Below, piece by piece: positions 15,318 through 23,137 of a DNA stretch of 44,613 nucleotides. The notes beneath the pieces are model-generated. The model saw only the letters and a program-made list of their open reading frames with translations. It made no database searches and was not told where the DNA came from. The DNA is from Blastopirellula marina (GTDB lineage: Bacteria > Planctomycetota > Planctomycetia > Pirellulales > Thermoguttaceae). A program made the position numbers and the translations under genes. The stretch's first letter is position 1. Each line of letters starts with the position of its first letter. The stretch lies in contig DYLS01000001.1 in NCBI GenBank assembly GCA_020721965.1, forward strand, positions 1 through 44,613, in the 5' to 3' direction.

Positions 15318-16487
15318 ATGGTCCAGAAGTACTATACCACGAAGGAAGCTGCGGAATATTTGGGCGTTTCACCCGCGGATGTCAATTCGATGCGGGAGAG
15401 AAACGAGCTCCGGGGCTACCGCGACGGCATGGATTGGAAATTCAAGGCGGAAGACATCGAGGAAATGGCCCGAAAGCGCCGTTCCGGCGAATCGGCTCCG
15501 CCTTCCTTTTCGGACGATGAAATTGTGCTTGGGATCGACGAGCTTTCCACCCCGGTTGGGAGCAGCGCTTCCGGCACGGCTATTGGTGGTGAAATCAAGT
15601 CCGAGAAAGACGCAGGCGACGAGATTGAGCTGGGCGGTAGTGATTTAGACCTCTTGAAGTCCGAATCGGTTTCGGAGACGGCACCGGGTACCGGTTCGAG
15701 TGTCCTCTCGGCCGGGGCTGGCCTGGAAGACGAATTGCTACCCTTGGACGAAGCGGAGGCCCCGCCGCCGTCAGCTCCCGCTCCAGCCGGGGACTCGGCG
15801 GTGAACCTTGCTGGCGGACTCGATGATGATGAAGTCGTCATCAGCGGTAGCGGTAGTGGCAGTGATATCACGCTTGGCGGCGATAGCGGAATCTCTCTTC
15901 TCGACACGAACGATAGTGGAATCTCGCTCGAGGAGCCTCTCGAACTGGCGACGGGGGACGAATCGCTCGAACTGAGCGAGGACGACATGCTGATGCTGGA
16001 CGAGAGCGCTGACGCTGACACAGAGGCGCCCACGCAGCTCAAGACCGATGAAGATTTTATGTTGACTCCCTTCGAAGAGGTCGAGGAAGGTGAGGAGACA
16101 GAAAGCGGCTCCCAGGTCATTGCTCTAGATACCGAACCAGGTACTGGTTCATCGCCTGGCATGGCGGGACTTCTCGGTGAAGCGCCCTTGGCCCCGTCGA
16201 TGACGCCTGCCACGGCAATTCCAGGAGGACCGATCCCCTCGGCAGGCCCTGGTATTGGGCTTGGGCCGGTAACCCCGGCTCCCGCCTACGCGCCAGCCGC
16301 GGCATTGGTAGGCGCCGAGGCCCCGTGGGGCACCTTGTGGAATGTCCTGCTCATCGTGAACGCGGTATTTCTGATGCTTTGTGGGATGATGACGTACGAT
16401 TTGGTGCGGAACATCTGGAGTTGGAGTGGGCCGTACACCTTCAACAGCTTTATTATGGACGCCATTCTCGGATTCTTGCCCAAATAG
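15318..16487 (+). CDS. Excisionase-like HTH protein with acidic linker and C-terminal membrane segments
   Basis: The 389-residue protein has three parts. Residues 1-55 (MVQKYYTTKEAAEYLGVSPA and on) match the MerR/excisionase-type helix-turn-helix. Residues 55-330 are a long acidic, Ser/Gly/Pro-rich, low-complexity linker with repeated SGISL and ELS motifs. Residues about 335-389 hold one transmembrane helix (NVLLIVNAVFLMLCGMMTY) and probably a second short hydrophobic segment near the end. The HTH may act as a protein- or DNA-binding module tethered to the membrane. It follows the small exported protein by 66 bp. Its function is unknown; I infer only a membrane-anchored regulator or scaffold. 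Confidence 0.8.
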   Translation: MVQKYYTTKEAAEYLGVSPADVNSMRERNELRGYRDGMDWKFKAEDIEEMARKRRSGESAPPSFSDDEIVLGIDELSTPVGSSASGTAIGGEIKSEKDAGDEIELGGSDLDLLKSESVSETAPGTGSSVLSAGAGLEDELLPLDEAEAPPPSAPAPAGDSAVNLAGGLDDDEVVISGSGSGSDITLGGDSGISLLDTNDSGISLEEPLELATGDESLELSEDDMLMLDESADADTEAPTQLKTDEDFMLTPFEEVEEGEETESGSQVIALDTEPGTGSSPGMAGLLGEAPLAPSMTPATAIPGGPIPSAGPGIGLGPVTPAPAYAPAAALVGAEAPWGTLWNVLLIVNAVFLMLCGMMTYDLVRNIWSWSGPYTFNSFIMDAILGFLPK

Positions 16488-16641
16488 CGTTTATCCCGGC
16501 CGATTGGCCCTCAACGCCGCGCCATTTTGTCGCTACGATCCGGTGTTGTTGCGGATCTAAGGTGCGCTGAATCCCAGTCAACGCGGCGATGTTAGCGAAA
16601 TCGGGGTGAGGTAATAGACGTTTACAAGGGTTCTCGTGACT
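16488..16641. other. Intergenic spacer before composite repeat
   Basis: No gene or regulatory signal is visible between the HTH/membrane gene and the composite repeat. The full gap to ccs1/resB runs to 17204. Beyond the repeat (16891-17204) I see only a weak TATAAT at 17028-17033 without a good -35. Confidence 0.35.
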
Positions 16642-16890
16642 GCAAAACGGCTCGTCCTCTTCTCATTTCGAGCGAAGCGAGAAGTCTTGCGAAGCGAGAG
16701 GTCTTTTGGGCAGGGGTGAAGATTTCTCCGCGCTGACGCTCGTCGAAATGACACTGCTAACGTTTGTCGCAATGACAATCCATTCCAGACCGAAGACACC
16801 TCCGAACAATCCTCGTTGTTTCGCAAATCTTTTCCGTCATAGCTCATCCGTAAACGGTTACGTGAGGCACAGCTCGTCCGTGGCCTCGTA
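16642..16890 (+). repeat. Composite repeat family 4, copy at 16642
   Basis: The left half is a palindromic block: TCATTTCGAGC (16662-16672) pairs with GCTCGTCGAAATGA (16738-16751), with internal GCGAAGCGAGA repeats. The right half carries AACAATCCTCGTTGT, AATCTTTTCCGTCATAGCTC and CGTAAACGGTTAC. The order and spacing match the copy at 31288-31672. Blocks like TCATTTCGAGCGAAGCGAGA occur, as I recall, as intergenic repeats in unrelated bacterial phyla, so this may be a widespread mobile palindrome. Confidence 0.75.
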
Positions 16891-17204
16891 GCGTGTAGGC
16901 CAAGTCGATGGGAATCGACCCCCGCGGCTGGGTACTACGGTATTTGTCGAGTTAAGGCCTGGACGCCATCGCTTGCCACCCCTCTGGGCTTGTCATTGGG
17001 GAAGCGTGCCTTTTACCTTGGCGGGCTGTATAATTCCAACAAATAAAGCCTCGGCCAGAATCCCGGCCAGAACGTTGAGACCGTGGCTTGGCGGCTGCGA
17101 GCTTATCGCCTCCCTACCCCGAGGCGTTGGTGTTTCGCCGCCACGAGTTTTGCTTTCCTTGGCGAAGAACTCCTTCGCGGCAACACGTTCCCACAAGTCA
17201 CCGA

Positions 17205-19481
17205 ATGCGCAACCCTCAATATTCCTCCGCTCGCTTGCTTCCCCACCGCCTCATCACCTCCGGCGTTCGCTTCCTCGCCTCTTTCCGATTAGCGGTGATA
17301 ACATTGACCGCCTTAATCATCGTTCTGGCTTGGGCGACATTCATCGAGCAGGCTTACGGTTCGGCCGCCTCGCGGTTCGGCGTTTACCGGACGGGATGGT
17401 TTGCGGGGCTGGGTACGTTGCTCGGAGTGAACGTCTTCTTTGCCGCAGCCGTACGTTTCCCCTGGAAGCGTCATCAAACGGGGTTCGTTATAACCCATGC
17501 CGGTATCCTGGTGATGCTCACCGGCTCGCTGCTTTCGGCGATGCACGGCATCGATGCACAAATGCGCATTTATGAAACCGATCGACCGAAGGCGGATCTT
17601 TTGGGTGGGCTGGCGTTCGAGGATACACTGCACTTCGAGCTGGCTTTATCGCAGAATAAGCCAACTTCCCCGCAAGGCTCCGCAGTTGGAGCCGCCTCAT
17701 CCAAAGTAGTTCAAATCCCTTTTCATTGCGGCCCGTTCAATTGGCGAGACTACCACGCTTTCAGTTTGACGCACCTCTTCGCTGCGGCTCCCGGGCGCCT
17801 GCCGTGGTTCCCGTGGGGGCTTCGTTCCGTCGGCAAGGGCGTATTGTACGATCAGGACCGCGTGCGTTTGGAAGTACTGGATTATTACAGCGATTCACGA
17901 GAGGTGACGGGCGGATATTTGGGGCTGTATGCGGAATCCTCTCGCAGCCCTGATGGCGGCGCGACGCGTGTTTGGGAACCCCTCGAGCTGGAGATCCAAT
18001 CGGCCAGAGCACCTCAAACTCAAGCCGTCGTCCCGGTCGGTTCCAGGGCCACGATGGCCGACGGCACGGGCATCACCTTCTCGGTCGCCGCTACAAAATC
18101 GACGGACGAAATACAGGCTTTTTTGAAATCGCAACCGCAGCAGAACGAAGAGTTTCAGGATCAACTGGTTCTGTTCTATCGCGGAGTTCGATATGTCGTC
18201 CCCGCTGCCGCCCTCAAAAGCGGCGACGAATTCGCACTGGGCGATAGCGGCCTGAACGTGATCCGCTTGCAACGCGAGGATCGCCTTTTGGCGATGGAAC
18301 TCGCAGTTCAGGACCAGGCAGGCAACATCGATGAAATGGTCCTTTTTGCGGACCGTCCCGAATTCAACCAGCAAGCTGGCAAGCTTCAAGTGTTTGGCAC
18401 CTATTGGGTCAATACTGCAGCCCTCCGGCGGGATGCTGCGCGTTTAGCAGGCATTCATCCCGATGCCCTGCCGGGCGGTGGGGGAGGTCGCGTGGACTTG
18501 CTTCAGTCCGCCGATGGCAAGCTCTACTATCGCTATTGGAAGGCCCCACGCTTCGTGGCTGCGGGCCAGGTGATCCTGAACGGGCGCCCGTTTCGCTTAG
18601 GTGCAGGGCTAGACTCGCTGCGGCTCGCGATCCGCACGCTCTTGCCCTACGATCTGGACCAGCCCGACCGAAAAGCCGTCGTGCCGCGGCCTTTCCGAAA
18701 ACGGCGGACGGGCATGGAGCAACCGCGGGCCCGTGTCCGACTTACCGTCGGATCGCAATCGAAGGAAGCATGGCTAGCGGTCCTACCGCAGGGGGCAACC
18801 GAGGCTTTTTCCTCGGGCGAACTGCTCAGGGTTTCGGACGATGTCGAGGCAGCCAGGCTCATCCTGCGATATGATGCCGTGGATGTCGGATTCCGATTAC
18901 GATTGGTCGAGTTCCAAAGGAAGATGGACCCCGGCACAACGCAACCATCGCATTACGCTAGCTTAGTCGACCTATACGTCCCCGTGGAAAGTGCGCATCG
19001 GCACCGCGGACCGACAACCCAAGGGGCCCAAGCCGGTGACCTCCAGGGCGAGGGACTGACGCTGGCACAGCCCCGGGTTTTGATCACCTTGAATCACCCG
19101 GTGAATATCTCCGATCCCCGCACCGGCCGCACTTACCGGCTTTACCAAGAGGCTTTCAACGGGCCGTTTCGCCCTGGCGATCCGGTTTTCGAACAAGTCC
19201 TAGGGGCGGGATCGACGAAAAGCGAGCTGTATGCCTCGATTCTAACGGTCAACTACGATCCGGGGAGAGGGCTGAAATACCTGGGCTCCCTCCTGATCGT
19301 AGGCGGAATTGTGGTCATGTACCGCATGCGGGCATATTTTTTCAAACGGCGATCACGCGATGACGCGACTCTGGCTTCGCCGGCCACGGACTCCAACAAG
19401 AGCGTGTTGCCTGTTGATGATTCAGAGTCGGCGGACAAGCGAATCCAAGATAACGAAATGACACGTGCATTCACAACCTAG
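17205..19481 (+). CDS. resB: ResB-like cytochrome c biogenesis protein
   Basis: This is the ResB/Ccs1 partner of system II cytochrome c maturation, which carries heme and reduced apocytochrome to the ligation site. The protein has 758 residues from the ATG at 17205. N-terminal helices are LAVITLTALIIVLAWATF, a second near GWFAGLGTLLGVNVFF and a third near TGFVITHAGILVMLTGSLL. A very large extracytoplasmic domain follows (about 120-690), then a final helix YLGSLLIVGGIVVMYRMRAYFF before a charged tail. I chose 17205 over 17088 because the hydrophobic N-terminus begins soon after; no strong ribosome-binding site decides it. The ccsA gene follows on the same strand. No ResA or CcdA is visible. 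Confidence 0.88.
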   Translation: MRNPQYSSARLLPHRLITSGVRFLASFRLAVITLTALIIVLAWATFIEQAYGSAASRFGVYRTGWFAGLGTLLGVNVFFAAAVRFPWKRHQTGFVITHAGILVMLTGSLLSAMHGIDAQMRIYETDRPKADLLGGLAFEDTLHFELALSQNKPTSPQGSAVGAASSKVVQIPFHCGPFNWRDYHAFSLTHLFAAAPGRLPWFPWGLRSVGKGVLYDQDRVRLEVLDYYSDSREVTGGYLGLYAESSRSPDGGATRVWEPLELEIQSARAPQTQAVVPVGSRATMADGTGITFSVAATKSTDEIQAFLKSQPQQNEEFQDQLVLFYRGVRYVVPAAALKSGDEFALGDSGLNVIRLQREDRLLAMELAVQDQAGNIDEMVLFADRPEFNQQAGKLQVFGTYWVNTAALRRDAARLAGIHPDALPGGGGGRVDLLQSADGKLYYRYWKAPRFVAAGQVILNGRPFRLGAGLDSLRLAIRTLLPYDLDQPDRKAVVPRPFRKRRTGMEQPRARVRLTVGSQSKEAWLAVLPQGATEAFSSGELLRVSDDVEAARLILRYDAVDVGFRLRLVEFQRKMDPGTTQPSHYASLVDLYVPVESAHRHRGPTTQGAQAGDLQGEGLTLAQPRVLITLNHPVNISDPRTGRTYRLYQEAFNGPFRPGDPVFEQVLGAGSTKSELYASILTVNYDPGRGLKYLGSLLIVGGIVVMYRMRAYFFKRRSRDDATLASPATDSNKSVLPVDDSESADKRIQDNEMTRAFTT

Positions 19482-19508
19482 CGAGGGTTAAGCCATCCGC
19501 TCCGATGG

Positions 19509-19640
19509 CTGCCTCGGGTTAGGAACGAGGCAGAGGCGGCAGTCCTAGCCCAAGCCGATATATTGCCCAAGCCAATATAATGGCTTTTGGGCTTTGGTTG
19601 ACGATCGGGCGAAGACCTGTTTCGCAGGTTGAAAAACCTG
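19509..19640 (+). promoter_or_regulatory. Structured spacer with nested and alternative hairpins between resB and ccsA
   Basis: First, CTGCCTCG (19509-19516) pairs with CGAGGCAG (19526-19533). Second, a nested hairpin covers 19547-19593: outer arms AGCCCAAGCC and GGCTTTTGGGCT surround inner arms TATATTG and CAATATA. Third, CAGGT at 19625-19629 can pair either with ACCTG upstream (19615-19619) or, extended to CAGGTT, with AACCTG downstream (19635-19640) around a GAAA loop. Those two pairings exclude each other. No T-run follows. The arrangement resembles an attenuator or an mRNA processing/stability element controlling ccsA. Confidence 0.5.
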
Positions 19641-19686
19641 CTGTTGGGGTGGCGATTGCCGTGTGGCGTCGGCAGAAAGGATGATG

Positions 19687-22600
19687 ATGGGGATGCCGCG
19701 AAGGTTTACTTGTTGCGATAGAGACCGTCTTCTGATATGGGCTGGGGTTGTCGGTATTGTTGTCAGTTTGAATGCCCTCGGCACGCAAGCGGCCGACAAA
19801 AGCGACCTCGATTTTTCCGCCTGGCAGGCGATTCCGCTGTGGGAAGACGGGCGCATCAAACCGATGGACACATTCGCTCGGCAAATCGTGACCGAGCTGT
19901 GCGGGCGTGAGTCGCCCACGTTATCACCGCCCCTGGATGCATCGGGACGTCCCCGAACGAATCACCCGCTTTTCCCTAAGGGCGAGCCGCGCCGCTGGCC
20001 GTCGCAGGAGTTGCTGTTTAGCTGGCTTGTAGAGCCGGAACTGTGGGAAGATGTCGCCTTTTTCGAGGCATCCCACGAGTCGATGCGTGCAGACATTCTC
20101 GGCGTGCCGCTGAAAGATGCGGAAGGTCACCGATTGAAGTATGTTTCCCCCCGAGATTTGGAGAGGTCGGGCAGGTTCGAACAGCATCTTAGGGACTTGG
20201 GTCGGCGGAGGCGAGAACTCCAAGCCCGCGGGGAACAATTCCGGCCACTGGGCATGGACCATAAGGTCTCGTCCCTCTGGAACGCCTACACCCGTTTCCG
20301 TTTACTCACATATCAGCCGCGGCCTGATGTAGCACCTGAATTTCCCCCGTCGGTACCGTTACAACACCCCGCAACGGCTGGGCTAAATGGGCTGATCGAT
20401 TCATGGGCCGCTGTCGAGCCGCAACTCCAACAGCTCGCGGAAGCCGGGGCCTTGGATGCGGCTGCTCGGGATGCCCATTCCCAGCCCACGCCCCGGATTC
20501 TGGAGATCATCGCCTCCGATTTTTCGTCATTGAAGACAGATGTCCAGAATCTAGCCAGTTTTGCCAAGCTGGAACGAGACTTGGCCTCGTTGGAAAAACC
20601 GCTCCGCGAATTGGCGATGACGATGGAGGGCCTCCGCAACCGGGCCTTGAAGGCCGAGATTCCGACGGGTTTAGCCCAGGGCCAGTTCGACCAACTCCGT
20701 GGGAACATCCGCCTGCTTACAGACCGTGTGCAAGACCTTGCGCTCAGTGTCGAGGCATCGCAAGTCGTGCTGTACGACGTGGGCGGCGGTCTCCACGTTC
20801 TTCCCGCTCCGTTTCTTTCGTGTATTGTTTCACAAGGAGATTCGAACGATCCCGTTTCACCGTGGCTGAGTTTACAGGCTGTCATTTATTCCGACTGGCG
20901 GCAACCCGACGGCGTTTTGGAACGCTTCGCCGTGCTATCTCCTGAACGTGGCGACTTGCTGGAAAAGGTCCGCGGTGCCTTCAAGAAGGCGGCCTCGGTC
21001 TATCGCGACCGCGATTTGCCGCAGCGGCGAGAGCGGCTGGCTCAAGCCTTGACTGAATTCGCCGGAGGACTTCGCGAACTGGGAACCAAAATCGAACCTA
21101 CCCGCCTGACTCTCCCCTTGGATGCCAGTCACCGCGGTATCCTCGCCCAGACAGCCTATCCAGCCCCACAGGCCCTCCGGACGGAGCTTTTCTATAACCG
21201 CTTCGATCCCTTCTTTTGGTCATGGGTTGTGAATATTTCTGCCTTTTTGGCGATCTTGTTCAGCCTGGGAAGAATCCGTGGCCCCGTGTTCTGGTTGGGG
21301 GTCAGTCTCTTGGTATTGGCTCAGGCAATAACGCTGTCGGGCTTCGGTCTGCGGGTAGCAATCACCGGCTGGGCTCCTGTCACCAACATGTTCGAGTCCA
21401 TCGTCTTCGTGTCTTTGGTGACGGGACTGCTGGCGATCTGGTTCGTCACACAGCCCGTCACGAGTGAGGGCTTGAAGGAAGCCTGGCGCTGGACGGCGTT
21501 TCCCCTGCGCATTCCAAGACGCGGAAAACACGCATCGGATTCTTCAGACACGCCTTCCAGGTTGGGCAGGCGCACTCTATCTTGGGGCTTGCTATCTTGG
21601 GGCTTGATTGTGCCGATCCGGATCATCCTGTCCGCCGCGCTTTTCGTGCTGCTGGCAGTCGTTCCCTATGATGTCGCCAAGAGCCGTGCCATTTTCGACC
21701 TGGTGCCCGAGTTCACGCGAGGGATTACGTCCCCGTCCGCCGGTGACGTTGTCATGATTCTTCTAGGCTGGCTGGTGGGCATTTGCATTTTGGCTTCCGT
21801 GGTCTGGGGAGTACCTCGGCTAATCCTTTCGGCCGTGCTAAGTCTTTATACCATTCCGGCGAGTTTCGACCGGGAAAAGTTGCGATCCGCACTACAGCAC
21901 GCCTACGCCCGGAAACCGTATGCCTTGGCTGGCGCGGCGCTGGCCTTTTCGGTAGCCATGATCGGCTACTTCACCCCAGTGTGGGATCGCGGGATCAATG
22001 CCCTCCAGCCTGTACTGCGTGACCGTATGTGGCTCTTTGCCCATGTATTGACGGTAACGGCCGGGTACGGAGCAGGCTTGCTGGCGTGGGGCTTGGGAAA
22101 TCTGGCTTTGGGATACTACCTGTTTGGCAAATACAGGTCTGTGCCCGTCGGTCCCGTGGTGGGTAGCGATGGCCTGCATCGTCCAGCCGCTGACCCGAAC
22201 GCCGGGGCGTCTCACGTGCAGTCGCCGGAACCGTGCGTGCAGCTTTCCAGCTTCATGTACAAGGCCATTCAAGTCGCTGTGGTTTTGCTGACGGCAGGAA
22301 CGATCCTAGGCGGGGTTTGGGCCGATCGCGCGTGGGGGCGTTTCTGGGGCTGGGACCCAAAGGAGGTTTGGGCCTTGGTCTCCATCCTGGTGTATATGGT
22401 CCTTCTTCATGGACGCTATGCTGGGTGGATTGGCAATTTCGGCATGGCAGCCGGTTCTGTGGTCGGCATGATCTCCGTGGTTTGGGCATGGTACGGAACG
22501 AACTACCTGATGCCCATCGGACTGCATTCCTACGCGGGAGAAGGTAGTGGCGGCGGCCTTTATGTTGCCCTGTTCTTCACCGCAAATTTGATCCTCGTAG

Positions 22601-22728
22601 GTGCGGCCCGCGCGCGATTCGTCAAAGAGTCTCGTTCCGCCCGGTGGTCTGTCAACCCATTAGAGCCGCAGCCCAAATGTCCCGCTAGCTCGCGGCAAGA
22701 ACTGGAGCCGGTCGGCGGCAAGATTTAA
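19687..22728 (+). CDS. ccsA: Large CcsA/ResC-type heme-ligation protein with extracytoplasmic N-terminal domain
   Basis: This is the heme-handling partner of ResB in system II cytochrome c maturation. The C-terminal third is a multi-pass membrane protein with the hallmark heme-binding WGWDPKE motif (FWGWDPKEVWALVSIL). A helix with FAHVLTVTAGYGAGLLAWG precedes it, and GLHSYAG follows it. The first ~490 residues after the N-terminal helix form a large extracytoplasmic domain with WQAIPLWEDGRIKPMDTFAR near the start, the region fused to CcsA in planctomycetes and some Bacteroidetes. At about 1013 residues it is some three times the size of a plain CcsA. The start at 19687 is chosen because AGAAAGG lies at 19674-19680; a GTG at 19663 is the longest option. 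A repeat begins directly after the stop. Confidence 0.9.
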   Translation: MGMPRRFTCCDRDRLLIWAGVVGIVVSLNALGTQAADKSDLDFSAWQAIPLWEDGRIKPMDTFARQIVTELCGRESPTLSPPLDASGRPRTNHPLFPKGEPRRWPSQELLFSWLVEPELWEDVAFFEASHESMRADILGVPLKDAEGHRLKYVSPRDLERSGRFEQHLRDLGRRRRELQARGEQFRPLGMDHKVSSLWNAYTRFRLLTYQPRPDVAPEFPPSVPLQHPATAGLNGLIDSWAAVEPQLQQLAEAGALDAAARDAHSQPTPRILEIIASDFSSLKTDVQNLASFAKLERDLASLEKPLRELAMTMEGLRNRALKAEIPTGLAQGQFDQLRGNIRLLTDRVQDLALSVEASQVVLYDVGGGLHVLPAPFLSCIVSQGDSNDPVSPWLSLQAVIYSDWRQPDGVLERFAVLSPERGDLLEKVRGAFKKAASVYRDRDLPQRRERLAQALTEFAGGLRELGTKIEPTRLTLPLDASHRGILAQTAYPAPQALRTELFYNRFDPFFWSWVVNISAFLAILFSLGRIRGPVFWLGVSLLVLAQAITLSGFGLRVAITGWAPVTNMFESIVFVSLVTGLLAIWFVTQPVTSEGLKEAWRWTAFPLRIPRRGKHASDSSDTPSRLGRRTLSWGLLSWGLIVPIRIILSAALFVLLAVVPYDVAKSRAIFDLVPEFTRGITSPSAGDVVMILLGWLVGICILASVVWGVPRLILSAVLSLYTIPASFDREKLRSALQHAYARKPYALAGAALAFSVAMIGYFTPVWDRGINALQPVLRDRMWLFAHVLTVTAGYGAGLLAWGLGNLALGYYLFGKYRSVPVGPVVGSDGLHRPAADPNAGASHVQSPEPCVQLSSFMYKAIQVAVVLLTAGTILGGVWADRAWGRFWGWDPKEVWALVSILVYMVLLHGRYAGWIGNFGMAAGSVVGMISVVWAWYGTNYLMPIGLHSYAGEGSGGGLYVALFFTANLILVGAARARFVKESRSARWSVNPLEPQPKCPASSRQELEPVGGKI

Positions 22729-22729
22729 T

Positions 22730-22957
22730 CCAAACTTCCTGGACGTATTTTTACGTAAATCATTACTGCGTAAAGACTTCGTGCTGATTTGTGCTGCTTG
22801 TCGTAGTTATGTAATGGTTTTTTGTAAGTTATTGCCCTGTAATGAGTTGCGCGATTCGCCTTGTACTCAGAAAGCGGGGGGAGAATCAGGGGGCAATTGA
22901 CGTAAGTCGTTTTCTTGAAATCACTTGCAAGTAGCATCCCCCTAGTTCGCGGGGGGG
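22730..22957 (-). mobile_element. Truncated family 2 element, copy B, fused to a family 4 tail
   Basis: This is the inverted copy of 5505-5744. It opens with CCAAACTTCCTGG one base after the ccsA stop and runs to GTTCGCGGGGG. The other terminus (GGAAGTTTGGG in copy A orientation) is missing. At that point the sequence joins the AGCTCAGCCGTGAACGG tail of family 4. The junction suggests one element inserted into, or recombined with, the other. Confidence 0.7.
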
Positions 22958-22985
22958 TATAGCTCAGCCGTGAACGGTTACGTTC
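22958..22985 (+). repeat. Family 4 tail fragment
   Basis: TATAGCTCAGCCGTGAACGG and the following TTACG match the ends of the copies at 1-52, 16860 and 31660. The upstream part of family 4 is absent. The remaining bases to 23137 hold a near-duplicate GGTTAC word at 22991-23002 and nothing else that I can support. Confidence 0.65.
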
Positions 22986-23137
22986 CACCCGAGAATGGTT
23001 ACCTCTTTCGAAACCGCTTTGGAGATGCTGACTGCCTGCCGAAGACGCTCCGCACTGGGTCTTCGCAAGCCGCGGTTCGCCCGGTGCAAGTACCGCTTGT
23101 GGCATCCTGGGCCATTCTCGTGAACTCGATACTCGTG

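Noticed and set aside
22958-22985. AGCTCAGCC tail as a real tRNA gene
   Set aside because: Only the D-arm-like words are present; no acceptor stem, anticodon stem or T-arm can be folded in any copy.
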